Shown piece after piece: positions 24,701-39,700 of a stretch of 64,000 nucleotides of DNA (position 1 is its first letter; each line of letters opens with the position of its first letter). Under the pieces are notes generated by a model that saw only the letters and a list, made by a program, of their open reading frames with translations, was not told the DNA's origin and did not search any database. The DNA comes from Macquaria australasica (lineage: Eukaryota > Chordata > Actinopteri > Centrarchiformes > Percichthyidae): positions 124,001 through 188,000 of the forward strand of contig SEMN01000526.1 in the NCBI GenBank assembly GCA_005408345.1. Direction: 5' to 3'. A program made the translations under genes and the position numbers.

Positions 24701-27700
24701 GGTTATTCCTTCACTGAATCGATGTCTGAGTTAGCGGTATGCTTCAGGTGTCTTCCCTTCTCAGAGCTTTTTGGGAAACGAATGATGTGGAAACAGGATA
24801 ATGTGATCATACTTTGGCCTTCTACTACCGAGGGATGAGAGAGGTTAGGAACAACATGGATAGTTTTTGGGCAACGATGAAGCTCTGTGACTCAGAGGAG
24901 TTAAATCAGGCAATAGTTGTTGGTAGGATCACTTCAGTGTTTGGTCTTTCCATGAGATTTGTTGACAGGAAAATATCACTAAGGATCTTAACCGTGCTAC
25001 TGAGAAATATTGATTATCTTGTCCGGTCGATTCAAAATAGCACTATATTCTGTTTAAAATGGAGCCAGCTGACTGGAGGAGATATGTTCCACACTATGTT
25101 TGTAGGTTCACTCCTATAATCAACAACACAAGTCTAGCAGAATGTTTGCTAGCGGTCTGTAGCAATAGCTGATTCCAATAAACAGCAAGCCTCTCAAAAT
25201 GTTCCGCAACAACTCTGCCATCTTTGCTATCAGCTACCTCCCAACAGTGGAGATGGTGAAAATGTGCAGTTAATTTTCATGCCAAAAATTTCACAAATTC
25301 AGCATTTCTCCCAGATTAATTTTGTTAGCAGGGGGAAAAACCTTGGAAACAGCACTTAGACCATCGTGGGACACAAAAGCTCTCCACTGAAACCCAGATG
25401 TATGAAATTCATTTATCAGCTTTTGAAACAGAGGGACCTACCACACTAATTTAGTGGCTTGGAATCTGCGATTTAGATTAGGAATTGAATTAATAAGGTG
25501 TTCAAATAAATGTACATTTCATTGCAGGTTACAGACTGTTTTCATTTTGGATAAAATGAGAATGAAGAAGTGAAACTATGCAAAGGGGATCACTGCTGAG
25601 GTACCTGTCAGTCTTGAGTGTTGCAGCAACATCTGTTTAGAAAAACAAAGCCATAAAAGCTTGTGGACGAAATCCTCAGACAGGGCTTCTTTTAAATTAC
25701 ACTTTATCATCACACTACTCCTTCTGCGGTCTGTTGTCAGAATAAGACTTTGGTGAAGATAGAAAGAAACAAAAACTGTGCATCAGTACAGTAAAAGGTC
25801 AAAGTAAGGTCAGGTTTCGAATGCCAGAAGAATGCTAATTAGAAAACAACTGTCACACAATAGAAGAAAACCTTTTGTAAGCAACTTTCTCTCTCACTTA
25901 TACACACACCCCTGTCCTCATTTGGGACACAATAGTATGAGTGCAATAATGCCTTGGCGGGAGCTCCAACAATCTGTTATGCAATCGGACAGCGCTGACT
26001 GTGAAAACCCATCTGGTGCATTCAAGGCTCCTCCATTCAGTGTAGTAGTAGGGAGGACTCCAGCTCCAAAGAGGAAGACCTCTTCTCGCCTTGTGAGTCA
26101 TGGAACGTGGAGTCATGGGAAAAAGCTGATCTCCTTCCTGCTGATTTATGGTAATTGGGGATCTTTGCGGGGCGTGGACCGGCATCCTGGCAGAGGTTAA
26201 GTGGTTGTAACGTATCCCCTTTTCCTGTTCTGATTATCAGTTTAGGTGGGATTCTGGTCCCTCTGATCAAGTCTGTGTTAACCTTAAAGCCACTCGCATC
26301 CCCACGCAAGTAACTGCTGACAGCTGTACAAAGTATTAAAATGAAGTTTGTATCCAGCTAATAAAGGCAAGGCAATCAGCTTGGCTCTGCTAAAAGCCAC
26401 CAGACACCTCATTGCTTGCAGCTGTTCTTAACTCACTTAGATTTTTTTGATCATACTCTGGCACTGGAAGCCAAAACCCCTTATAGGGCACTTTTATATT
26501 CAAATTACACTGAAATTCCATCATCTGCCTGCCACAGATGAAGCTCAAGGTTTGTTCTCTTGTCTGCTGTTGTCCAACCAGCCAGTAAAACTATGACCTG
26601 CCGCTGCTTTATGGACCCTTTTCGCTGAGTTTTGTGCTCAGTCCTTGGCCTGCTGCCAGAGAAAGCCTTTCTCACTGTGGGAAATGTGTAAAGATGTAAT
26701 GGGGAGGTTGCCGGGGAGTCAGTCAGCGGTCTGCACTGTAAAGTAAGAAGAGACTCGTGTATGTGTGTGTGTCAAACCGAAACACTGTGGAGAGTATTAC
26801 CAGCCCTGGACCAGTGTGCCTTTTACACAGCCAGCTCTGATCATGGCACGCTGGAATAGCACTCAACTTTTTATTAGCTGTGCAGCCCTCAAGACTTTTC
26901 CTTCCTGCTCCTCAGTTTTGTATAATAACATTCTCTTACCTTTATTTGCTGAGTTTGATTTGTCCAAGAAAGACGTGTGAGGCTTGCCAGGTGGGAATAA
27001 GTTTTTGTGTTATAATAAAAATAAAAATCTATGGAAAGCACAACGTATTTTTTGTCTGCCAAGGAAAGTCTGTTACTTATTCTGTAAGCGGGGGAGACAC
27101 TGCTGCTGCTGCTGCTGCACTTTGCCTGTTGGCTGCAGGGTTGATCTGGTGTGAGTTACACTAATTAAAACGGTTTGCTCTTCATAGAGAGAGAGAGAAC
27201 TAATGGAGAATGTGATCCTGTGCCATCTTTGTGTCACACAATGGATTTAGGGATCTGGAAGCTGTCCAATTTATTTATTTTTTGATTCCATATACGATAC
27301 ACATGCAGAAACACATGCACACACAAACACACTTCAGAGACAGACTTCCTTTCTCTACTTTTGCTGCACTCAGCTGTATTGCCGTTGCTGGAAGGCCCAG
27401 ACACATTCTTTTGTCCTTTCGTGGCTGCAGTTCTTCGGCTCCAGCAGGAGACTCATCTACTCCCAAAAATCCTGTCAGATATTTCCAACTCAAAGCACAT
27501 TGCTGTCTGTCCGTAGATAAACAGACAAATAATCATCAATAAGGACTTCTGACAGAAATCAAGTGTAACAGCGTCTGATGGAATCAATGTGGCCAATGGA
27601 CGAGCATCTGGCTTCACTCTGCGTCCAAAAGCTGCAGGAGATGTGACAAAAAATTTGAATCTAAAAAAATAATTGCCTATCAAAGTGTGTTTCTTTCTTT

Positions 27701-30700
27701 CTCTGTAAGAACGTTTTATTGGACTCAGGAACAAGCTCTGACCATTCATAAAATATGAACTCATGAGGGTTTTTCATTTCTGTTACATACATTGTGTGAA
27801 TGCACAAGTTAAGCTTCCTGCTGATGGTTTAAGGATCAGTTCTCACATCATGATGACATCAGAGGCTTTAGTCTCATTTGATTAGTTTGTAGCTGTGGGA
27901 TAGTTGTGACATATTTGCTGAAATGTTCCAATGGCATGTTATCAATGTACTTTTCTGAGATAAGATGATACATCGGACCAATATTGGCCTTTTGATCAAC
28001 ATGGGACGTCAACCTGCCAGTGTGATTTTACTTAACAACTTCAGGCACGTCGGCCTCACTCTGCCTCGGCCTCTCAACCATTTTTGACCCACCGGCGGGT
28101 CCGTCATTATCAGCTCATGTTGTGCAGACAAACTGTTTTCAAACCGACAAAACCTCATTTTAAATTCTCTTCATCTCTCAATTCATCAAGAGTCCAAAGT
28201 TTGCAAAGACAACAAACATGTCACTCACTTTACTGCAAATGATTCACAAGACATACACATCTACTATAGAATATTCCCATTTGAAGAACAAAGTATCTTA
28301 GGTTTTGATATTTACTGATTGTAAGCACCAGATAGCTTAAATTGTGTGTTGGAAGAAGCAGATACAGATAATTTTAAAATGAATAAAGGGGGAATATAAG
28401 AGAAAATATGGGTTTAACAGTTTAAAGAGCAGCAGCCCATGTTTAAAGGTAGTAAAACTGTTCGACATTTTGGGGAAATACGCTCACTTGCTACCACTCG
28501 ATACCACACTCATGTCTGTACGGTAAATATGAAGCTACAGCCAGGAGACAGTTAGCTTAGGTTCGCATTAGGACTGGAAATAGGAGCAACAGGAAGTCAC
28601 TGCACCCAGCAAGAAATAGTCCCACACACAACCCCAGTAAAACCACAAATTGTCCTTTTTCATGGATTAAACAAACCAGATGTTAATTATTGACAATTGG
28701 TGCTGCTGGTAGGTGGATTTTTTAAACTTTGGACAGAGCCAAGCTAGCCTTTTCCCCCTGTTTCCAGTCATTGTTTTAAGCTAAACTAACCTTCTCCTGT
28801 AGCTTTATATTTAACAGACAGACAGACATGACAGTGGTATCAATCTTATCATCTAACTCTCAGTAAAAAAGCGGAGAAGCGTATTTCCCAAAATGTCAAA
28901 CTATTCCTTTAAGTAAATGTGGAAAGTGAAAAATCTAGGTTTAAGAGGCTGTGACCCACATTTAAGAGTTTTTATCAGCATGTGGTAGAGTCACACAGCA
29001 TTCTGAATGATGTTTCTGCCAAGTATATAAAAAAAGATTATTCCTGGTTATTTTTTCACATGAAAGTAATCTAATCTTAACAAACTGAATATCAGCACAA
29101 AAAAGAGGCCTGTCGACGTACTGAAATTAGCCCTATCCTGATTAAAAAAACTTAAATTTAGTTCCCCTTCCTCATCACCAACACCCAGGCCTGCATAAAC
29201 TCAGTGAAGTAGCCTTTAAAGTTGAGTCCTGCTTTACATCAGTACTGCCAAATGTCTCACAGGACGTTTGCAGAAGGAGATTTTAATCCTCATGTATACT
29301 CTCTGGCTGCAGGCTTGAGAGTGCTTGGTATGGGTTTGTTTACACTGATAGACTTTTTTTTACATCAGCCTCTGGACACCTGTGGTTTACTTGTTTACTG
29401 TGGTTCTGCTGCCGACAGGACAACACAGCTGGTGGCTAATGACTTCACATTTGAGGAGACAGACGTGTTCTTCCCTCAGAGATAACTACACATGACTTTA
29501 TCTGCACTACTGTAGGCCTTGATTGTGAAGAGATTAATACATTTTGTAACCAGCTGGCATGCTCATTTGAGACCACAGGGCATTAAGGTGACCATTAATT
29601 GCCCCTTTGGGTTTCACTTGTTCCTGTCTAATTGGTTTGCTGGTTTCATTAATGTGAGATTGTTCTGAATTATTTTGTCAGAGTTCAGTGGTGGCAATGA
29701 TTAGACAAACTTATGGCCAAGCAGCTGTGCTGCAACAATAAATAAAAACAGCATTGTTCTTGTGTAGAAATCGTAAAGAAGTGTTTTATTCAGGGTTAAC
29801 CAGCCAGTGCTGCTGATAAGTGGTCTATTAGTTTCACAGCTATTAAGTTTGTCTTTGCTGTGGACCCTTTTAAGCTAAACCTTCCGGGTCTTTATTAAGT
29901 ACTTTTATTGAACATTTTATAAGGAAACAAAGTCAAGTCCTCTCTGAGGCAATTGGTAAATCGTTCAACATAATTTCAGCCCCTGCGGTGTTGACTGAGA
30001 TGCTCTTGAACACAAGGTGATAAACTTTCAAACAACAAACATTTTATTCAATTTCACCATTGACCGACATAATCTCTCTCTCCAAAGCACAGTAGTTAGC
30101 ATTGTACCTCTCTGTGGCTTTGTGATCAGAATTTAAATAAGATGAGATGCCATAGTATTTTAACTTTGACTTATTCTTGGATGTGCACAACTAACTTATT
30201 GTTTCTCTATCAACAGGGACAAAAAGGTCATCCTGGTCCTTCTGGTCTCCCAGGTGAACCTGTGAGTACTTTATTTCTCTGTAATCACGGCTACAGATTG
30301 ATGTATATCATACATTTTCTCTCATGTATAACATAGAATATGTATAATTTCTTTCTCGATAACCTCACCAGTCTACCACCAAGTTGTAATGTCGCTCCCC
30401 TTTGGACCACTCGGTAATAAACGCATCAGTAACACGTCAGTAATTGCAGTGCCTGTAATTGTAACGCCCCCTTTAGGTCAATAAGTGTAACGGGAAAGTG
30501 CTAGGAATGCAATTCATGCAATTTTGAAAATACATACAGTAAACTCTGAGGTGAGATGCATCATTGCTCTCTTTTTAAAATTTGATCAACAGTGTCTGAG
30601 GTAAGAGTGTGAATTTTATCGTAGGGGTTAAAAACAATCATGAGGCAACCAAAGAGGATTTTCTGAACAGACAGAGTAGGATCTGAAAACAACTAAAATG

Positions 30701-33700
30701 TGATTTCTCTGGTTCCTCTGACACAATCCCACCTCTGTGTCTTTGAAGTGTTATCATGCTGACTAAATCCACTGCATGCTGACTGTCTGTCTGGTGGCTG
30801 CACTGTGTGTTAGCTACATGTCAATGCATGTTTACTCATCGAATAGAAGAGCCAAGAGTCTAGAGAGACAGTTCCCATAAGACTCCAGCATGTCTTTCCA
30901 TTTATAGTTACAAAACAGGAGAAAGGGAGGGAATGACGGACAGAAAATATTAACACAGACACATCGGGACGTTAAAAACGTGGGAGGGAGGTGTGGGAGT
31001 GGTGTTGGGGGATTTCGGTTAGAGAGAAGTGACATTAGACATTAATAGTTTGGGAATCTTGGCGGGAAGAGAGAAGTAGAGAGTTTTGGCAGAGGTACAA
31101 GTGGGCTAAATAGTTCAGACACCCCTAGGTCATCCCTCCTCCTCCTTCCCTCCCTCCTTCCTGAGTCCAAATCCTGTGTACTATCTTTGAGAAGAATGTG
31201 CTGTGTCACAACGAAAAAAACCAAAAAAAACTTTTCCTGTCTCCTACCGTACTCGCTAGAGACGATGCACTCTTTTCTGTGGAAAATGACTAAAATAACA
31301 GATGGTTTAACATGCAGAACAGTCAGTTATGATTGGCCCTTCAATGCATTCTGTTATTTTTGTTAGGGAAGTTGATTAGATTTTTTTCTAATCAGTTGAA
31401 GATAACTGGCGACACCTTGTGCAAGAACGACATTACTTCTTGGTTACTGAAGACACTCCTGATTGACTATTCATTTGGAACGTATATACAGTATATGACG
31501 TATATATGGAACATATAACAAACATGAAGTTTACTTTTAGTGTTTCTTACCAAAATGCAATGTATGCAACAAGGGTGTTGAATGCATGTTCTTCCTCATA
31601 AATCGATCTGAAAAAACACATTTTAATTATTCTGAAACCTGCATTTAACTTGTGTCTGAAATCACTTGCTATTTGCTATATAGTGCACTATATTTACACT
31701 CTGTCATTTTATTTGACTGTCTAAATTCTGAGTGTGGAATTTATGGACTATATAGCGCCTTCAAAAATTCTTACAGTGTGAACGAAAAAAAGAGTTTCCA
31801 TGGCAGGTACACTACTTTCTGCTGTCAGTCCCACAATGCAATGTGGTGCATTTTGTAGGTGCGAAAATTACTGTTGTGCGACTGTCATTGATATTTAAGT
31901 GTCCAAATCTTGATTTACTACTCACTATAAAGTAAACTATTGAGTGTCTGTTATGTTGGAGAAGTGAATGAGGAAAACCAGGGAGTGATTTTGGACACAG
32001 CCCACTTTGGTTGGCAGTCTTCTTCTCTGCCTTTTATCTAGTACATTTCTACATTTCTTGGCATGCTACTGCCACCAACTGTCGATCTGTGGAATAGCGT
32101 GGTTTGCACGTGCAAAACATCTGCCTGTGTATAGCATCACCTGTGTACTCATGCATATACTTGAGAACATAAGATAGGAACAAAACACTTTTGTTCTAAA
32201 CACATTTTTCAGTCAAATGATTTAATGTACTTGGTCAGCAGACTGACCAGATAATGTGTGTTTATTTGCCAGAGTCTTGCACTAAACTCTCTTTATTATT
32301 GCTTATTTGCAATAATAATCTTCCTGCTGTACAATATTCCTTATATTTCCTTATATAAGATTTCTTATATAATTTTTAATAATACATTAACATTTTGATC
32401 TCATAATACATTAATTACCTGGTTTTCCAAGGAAACTGAAAATACAGAAACACAACCTAAGTCAGTGTATAATGAATGTGGTCAGCTTTCAGTATACTGT
32501 ACAAACAGCCTGTCATTTTTTGCATGGCTTCACTAACTAATCCTGTTTTACTCTTCACATATATACTTTCGGAGGGATGCATTTGGTTTGGTCTCACCAC
32601 AAGGAAAGAATGACTCATGTATAATACTGTGCGTTGATGAGGATAAACATATTAAGGCAAAAACTGCGCTCACGGTAGTCTTAGCAGCATGTGGCTCGAC
32701 CGCATAATAATAGCACTTACTGTCGGATTAATTGAATGGGCAGAGTGGCAATGTCTGCAGTGGCACCTCTTTCCTTAGGCAACACTGACGCGAATAAACA
32801 AAAGGTCTTTATTGAAAAGCTGAGAGATTTAAATTCTTCTATAGGACCGATCTACTGTTGTTTATTACTACATGAATAAAGTGCTTGCAATTTTTAATAC
32901 TGTCTTAACTTCTTATTATTGCAATCAGTGAGGCTCCTACTGAAACTGTGTTTGCTTAAAATACACAGAATACTGCTTCCCTCCCTCCATCCTGCAGTCC
33001 TTTCTTCCTTCCTTTTCCCTCTTTTAGTCTCTTGTCCTCCTCCAGGGCTGATTTCTCTTCCTTCTTTCTCTCCACAGGGTGAACGGGGAGATGATGGAAG
33101 CCCTGGGGCCAAAGGCTATCCTGGCAGGCAGGTGCAGTAAATCTAGTGTTGCGGTGCTGGTCAAGCAGGGCCACACACACACCCACACACCAACATTGAG
33201 ACACAGAGACACACACACTCACACACATAAAGAAAGATAAAACAATAAATGGAGGCTAGGATATCATCTCTATTGTGAATTCAGCTTTTTGAAATATTTT
33301 GGCCTTTTAATAAATCAAATTTCAGCTAGTAATGTTTGCTTACTATCAGAAGGATGAATAAAACGGGAATTATAGAGGAAACACTGAATCCTTGTGTGTT
33401 TTCTAGCTAGAAAAATAATAAAATTTAAAGATATTGGATGTGGGCATGAAATCTCAGCCATCGGCATCTCAGCATCAGCCTTAAAAAACCTAATTTGCTA
33501 AATCCAAATAAAAAGTGAAAAAGGCCTCAGAAAGAGTGACAAACAGCTCTAAGCTGTGGAGAAGCACCTGTGGTGGAATTTCAGCGATGGATGCCCCGGG
33601 TCTAGTGAGGAAATAAAATGTCAAAAGGTTTCCACAGTAAGCACTCCTCTGAAGAAAGAGAAGGTAATAAAAGTGTGACTAATGCCACAGCTCCCCGGTA

Positions 33701-36700
33701 CAAATAAGCTTCGTCTATCCTTCCACGCTGTGAGCGTCATTCCTTGCCCCACTTCTAGGAATAGTGTTTAACTTAAGAAGTCAAAGCTGGGGAGCATTAA
33801 GGTTTCTCTACATTTAAAATCTGTTTCCTCTTAGCTTTAAGCAAATTTAAACTCCTCAAACAGCTGGGCAACTACTCGCTCGCTTGCGCTTCTTGATTGT
33901 TTATGATAACGTGGAGTTCAGGCACAGGTCTCAGTGTTAGCCTCTGTGCTTTAGCGCACTTACTATGTCTGACCCTCGATCCCTATGGACACTTAGATGT
34001 GTGTGATGGATTAGGTTTTAGCACCCCCTACCATCTGTGGGTTGTGAATCACCAGGGCTGTAGGTTTATGTCAAGGCGTTGCACTTTGCTGTGGGGAGTT
34101 CTCCTGAGCCGTATGTTGATCTTTATAGTTGCAGGGGGAGATTTTCTGCGCTGGCGGATCTGCTGGCAGTGTCTCTGAGAAACTGATGCGTATGCTGCTT
34201 AAGTATTAACACTGCAAATGCCAGCCAAGAGGCTAATTAGAGATTAAAAAAGGGATGCAACAATCTGGATAAAGTTTAAGCTTATCAAGTAGTGAGACTT
34301 TTTAATCTGGTTAGATATATCATGACATTTTTTCTTTGTTTTTCCAATTAAGTACTTTCACAGCTACTCACAAATGAAGTTCTGTCACTGTTTGTAACCG
34401 CAATTTGTCATCTTTTACATTTAGGGTTTACCCGGGCCTGTAGGGAAAATGGGGCCAAAAGGAGTCATGGTAAGTAGATGTTGGAAAGATGACAGCTTTG
34501 GCATGGATTTGTTTTATTAAATGTAAACTCTTACTTGCATTTCATGTTCTTGTCATGCATCCTCACTCAGCTTCCACTGAAGGCCACAGGGGAGAGAAGC
34601 ACGACTCTTCTCTGTATAGTAAATGCCTGCTAAATGAATTACCTAACCAGTGTGGGTACATAAAAAGGCCAATGTCATAAACGCCACTTGTCTGCTCTTG
34701 TTAAGTCCATGATGATAATGACAGATGGTGTTGTTAGTATATTTAAAGTGCTGTAGGAGCAATGAACTCTGGCTTTCTTTAAATCATTTTCGTGTTTGCT
34801 GGTCTTATTAATGTTAGACAAATATCATAAAACTATATTGCTCTGCTGCTGAGCATAACCACGATGCATGTTAGCTTCTCATTAAATGTCACTATAATTT
34901 CTGTTTCTGCCCTTTTTTGCCACTTTTTCCTCTCCTCTTCCACTGAGCAGGTTTGGCAGAGAGATCTTCAGAGATCCCTGATGTGAGGGTATGTGCCCTT
35001 GGACTACATCGTGGAAGCCAGCACCATGCAGTCCATGGGCATATACACTTGCCTCAAGGCTTGGCTCTTCAAGACTCACTCCACTGTAGTGAAAATTGCC
35101 TGCGGTGCTGTAACAGATCAAAGCATTGCAGCTGAAGTCTTTGTTGAGATTTTTAGACATGTGTTAGTGTTGTTGACACCTAACAGTTCTTCACAATGTC
35201 CATCATCTCTGCTCAGTCTCATCGTGTGCCCTTGTCCACCTTCTTTTGCTTCTCCATCTATCTTTGCTTTATCTGTTCCTCCACTCCATCTTTTATTCAT
35301 CTCTCTAGGGTCACATTGGCCTCCCTGGGCTTTTTGGCCTTCCCGGTCCTGATGGCGAGAGAGTGAGTATTAGTGACTGTGAGAGTAAATGCCTACTGGG
35401 TTGCATTATATGGCGATGAAATAGAAATAGATTTCATTCTTGAAGTACTGCAGGCACATTTCACCAAATCATTTCATTATAAGCTGAAAGTAGCACTAGC
35501 TCCCTTATGCTGTATTGGATCAAGCCAGGGCGGGGGCAAAGACAACCTACAGCCCAACCTCTCTGCTGTCTTGGATAAGGTTAAAATGTTGGAGGTGGAT
35601 TTAAATTGACTTAAACCCAGCCAGGACTCAAATTCCCATGAACCTCCATGGCAGTGGATCAAAACAGTGGCACCAAATCTCCAAAGGAATTTCATGCCAA
35701 GTATTTTGAAATGTGTTTTTCGTTTTTAGCCACACTAGCCAAGTAGCACTGTTGGTTCTTCAGTGTGAGTCTGGTCAGTTGATCCAACACTTCCACATCC
35801 ATTAAATTTGGTGCAAGCACTTACAGCACGGTACTGAGAGGATGAATCCCAATAGCTTTTTCTACTTTTCATCAAGCGCCAGTAATGACAGGTCATAATT
35901 TCCACTATGACAGGACAGTCACAAAACTAATGACTGGATTCTGTCACAAAGCTAACATGCTAAGGTTTCATATTGAGTGTTGGCAAATTAGCACACTAAT
36001 GTAGCATTGAGCTCAAAGTACACAGACTGACAGGGGAGGAAAGTTGAGCCACAATGTAAAGCTTGACCCTGAACTTGATAAGCTGAGTATGAAATGTCCT
36101 CAAATGGCCATCCTACAGAAGATAGATATTTGTTTCTCCATGTTGTTTCTCCATTTTCGCTCCATCTAACATTTTTGTTTTCTGTTGGGTAAGGAGCATC
36201 ATAGCCTCCTGGGGCTGCTAGTGTGGCCAAAGACTTTAAGTCTTATCATGTAATAATTTCTATGTTTTTACTTTATACGTTTATCTCTCCTTTAGCTCCT
36301 TATCCATTTTTCTCTCTCTGTCTCTCAACTCTGTTTTCTTTCCTGTTTCCAGGGCATTCCTGGCGTTCATGGGAAGAAGGGCAAGATGGGTAGGCCGGTA
36401 AAGTTTTCTCTCAACATACTTCTCAGAGAACATTTTTAATGCAGCCTCATGAAAGTGAGGGTGTTTTGTCTTGATCTATGGACTCTTATTGCAGTGCAGA
36501 GCTACTTTAAAGTGTATTAAATGACCATTACTCTGACAGAGACTCTAGTTGAGTGGGAAGCCCCTCCTATCCTTAGTCGTAAATCTGCAAAGAAAAATTG
36601 TTGTAACTTCACTGGCACAGTGATGCTGGGGATTACTGTATGGATTGTTATAAGGGGAGAGATATGCACCCTAAATAGTGTAACTGAATGTATTGGAAAC

Positions 36701-39700
36701 ACAAATGTTAATGCGTCAGCAGATTACATTTGACTTCTCAGTCAGTTCCCTTTTTAAAATCAGAAAATACTGGCTTCAAGTTAAAGTCAGTGACTCCACA
36801 TCTATAAATCTAGAATGATTAATAATCTCTGGCTGAAGTTGATTAGGAAACATTGTATGTTATAGAGTGTGCTTATTACTGTGCTTGTTTTGCATTAGAC
36901 GGATATGATAATGTGATGTGTCAGTTGTGGCTTTGGCTCTCCAGAGTCTCTACCCACAGATCAGGGAAGTCTATCGTCATTGGCGCCTGGAAGTAAATTT
37001 CCCATCCTTCCAGGCTTACATGGAAAATACTAAAACTGCACATAACCACTTGTGTTAATCTGATATTTTCCCAGGCCTAGTCTGGTTTTACATGTTTTTT
37101 TAAATATTATTATGCAGTAACGGTCAGCGACATGAGACTGAGGACAAAAAATATGCTCATAATAGCCAAGTCATGAGCAAGCCATTTCTCCTCCTCCTGT
37201 GGTGAAAAGTGAGGTCAGCCACTATACGCAATATTTTTTTTTTCTGTCCTGAGTCAGCAGTAACGTAGTTTAACAAACAAAATATGGAAAGACAGACAAG
37301 AGATGGAGTTGGCGTGTTTGATCCAACAGAGATATATGTCCAAAAGCCTAAAACAACTTGAGCCACAAAGAATCAAATTCTGAGACTATGTGCATTGTAT
37401 GGTGTTAAACAGCTCCCCATCTCCCCTGTTTTCCTTAAGGATGGAAAGTAGGAAAGAAGCCTTCCATATTTTCTTTATCTAGTGAATGTCATATTTTGCT
37501 CATAGCAGAATGGCAGGACTTCCTTTGGACAGCTCACATAATGAAAAGGGTCTCGCCAACCTTGCTGAAAGTTGTTCTCATTGAGAACAAAGACTTGCAT
37601 GTGTTTCTGATCAAACCCACGTCAGTTATTGACATTTTTGGAAAAAGGCACATTTTTCCACATTTCCTGTGGGCTTCATGTTGCACCAATTACTGCTTAT
37701 TACTCCACATTTACTTAATGTTCTAAATCAGCAGTCTGCCACACAAACAACCCTATCTCTGCCATCTCTTGAGGTCTTCATACTTTCATTTGATCATTTC
37801 CTCTTCGTCTGTTGATGAGAGATCTCTCCTCTATTCTGCCATTTATCATTTGTCTAACCATAGCGCTCGCCTTCTGTATGCGAGTGCTGAGCCGTGATGT
37901 GCGGTGGGTTGCATGTTGACCTTGGCACATTGACAAGCACACGTTGAGCGTGTGGCCTTGCGGCTGCATCACGTCTCTTGTTCTGCCTCTATAATGGAAT
38001 TACGAGTGCCAAGCACAAAAAAGGACGCAGTCAGCAGTTCCTGGGCCAAGCAGCTTTATTCGACCATTTAGGCAAGTCCTGGGGGTTTGCTGAGCGCTCC
38101 CTGCCAGCATGTGCACACACAGACACTCGGTTGCTTGGAAACACTGTGGAATTTCCTGCTGGTCTCCCAGGAATGAAGCGCTGGAAACGCATTTGATGGG
38201 ATTTGCTTGGCTTTACTCTGCAAACTTCTGTTTTGGGAAACACTTTGGGGGTCTAAGGATAGAGGGTGTCGTACGCTGTATAGATTGTAAAGCCCCTTGA
38301 GGCAGATCTGTGATTTATGATATTGGGATATATAAATAAAATTGACTTGACTTTGTTTATCCCCTGTGTTTGGTGTGATAACTTCACTGACAAACCATGT
38401 GATATATCAATAAATTCAACATCAAAATGGGCATTTCGACAGTGTGAACTTGATAAAGACACTCACTTCCCCCTCTGGGTACATGACTATCCTGTTTCTT
38501 TGTGTGCTCAGGGGTTTCCTGGTGACTTTGGGGAGAGGGGACCTCCTGGCCCTGATGGGAACCCAGTAAGTGAAATCATGTAGATAAATGCACCATTTAC
38601 TCACTTTTAGCACAGTGTAATCCGTCTTGTATGGCCCCGAAGCTCACAACATTACACCTGACTTAATGTTGCACATTTCATATGAAATGCAGTACAATGT
38701 GCTTTACAAGAAATTAAAAGGCAGACAAAATAAAAACAAATTTTACCACATCACTTAACTTTCTTTAGTCTCCGTCCAGTTAGACTCGTGCACTATTCCT
38801 GAAAAATTCAGAGTTACAGAGTCTGAGATTACTTGCATATTGCTTTACAGCAAGAACTTTTTATTCCTGCGTAAGACTGACTGAGGCAAATCTGTGCAGT
38901 CATTCAGTAACTCACTCACCCATCATAATCCATACTGATATGAGGGCAGCATGAGCAGTTTCACTCGCCTCTTCTCTTTCTTTAGATTGACCCTCACTGC
39001 TCGTGATTGACAGGGTCAGTGTTAGATTGTGATTGGCTGACCTCTGAGAGCCTCCTCCAGGCCTCATTTCCACTGCCTCCAGAGGGAAGAGAGGATATGT
39101 TCCATTTGGCTGAATTCGTCTCCTTTCATTCATGGAGGAATAGAGGAGGCGACAGGAAGGCCACACTGGGCTTGTGTCATCCATCTCTCCATTGGATGCG
39201 TAGCTTGGAGAGGATGTAGGCATGGCATGTGGCTGTGGGGTCATTTAGACAACAAGCCTCTCTGTGTTTCAAGTGCCAAGTGCTCACTCACTGTGCCCAA
39301 ATGAGTGGAGAAACCACTTTACTCAGTGGAGGAACACACCAGTAAACAAACACAATATAGAAACATACTGTATGCTTTCATGTGTATCCCACCTCTACAG
39401 CTCTACACATTTAGTGTTAGTCCCTTTTCTTTATCTCTCTTTCTTTGTGCTCTCCCTTCCTCTTAGGGTGAACTTGGAGCTCCTGGCCCATGTGGAGTCA
39501 CTGGTCTTATTGTGAGTGTTGTTGTATCCTTCTCACTGATTTTTAACGTCATATTTTGTGGTTTATACACTTTGATTATTTTTTTTTATGTATTGTCTTC
39601 TCTGTGTCTTTAAGTCCCTCTTTTTCTTTCTTCTGGAAAGCAGCTTGCAACTACTGTTTTGAAAAGTTCAACATAAAAATAGTTTGGTTTCTTACTCGCT

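Larger units (their letters stand above)
23262..30216 (+). other. Intron 7
   Basis: The largest intron, 7 kb and non-coding. It holds a composite dispersed repeat (about 24.27-25.3 kb), a CTG run near 27.1 kb and the second copy of the hairpin MITE near 28.4-28.9 kb. Open frames here lack domains. Confidence 0.7.

Noticed and set aside
25832..26200. Plus-strand open frame of 122 codons in intron 7, with an overlapping minus-strand frame
   Set aside because: Open frames on both strands over the same bases, with no recognisable protein features, indicate chance.
34953..35352. Two overlapping plus-strand frames across the mir-455 hairpin
   Set aside because: They read through the non-coding hairpin and intron; only the last bases overlap exon 11, and in a different frame.
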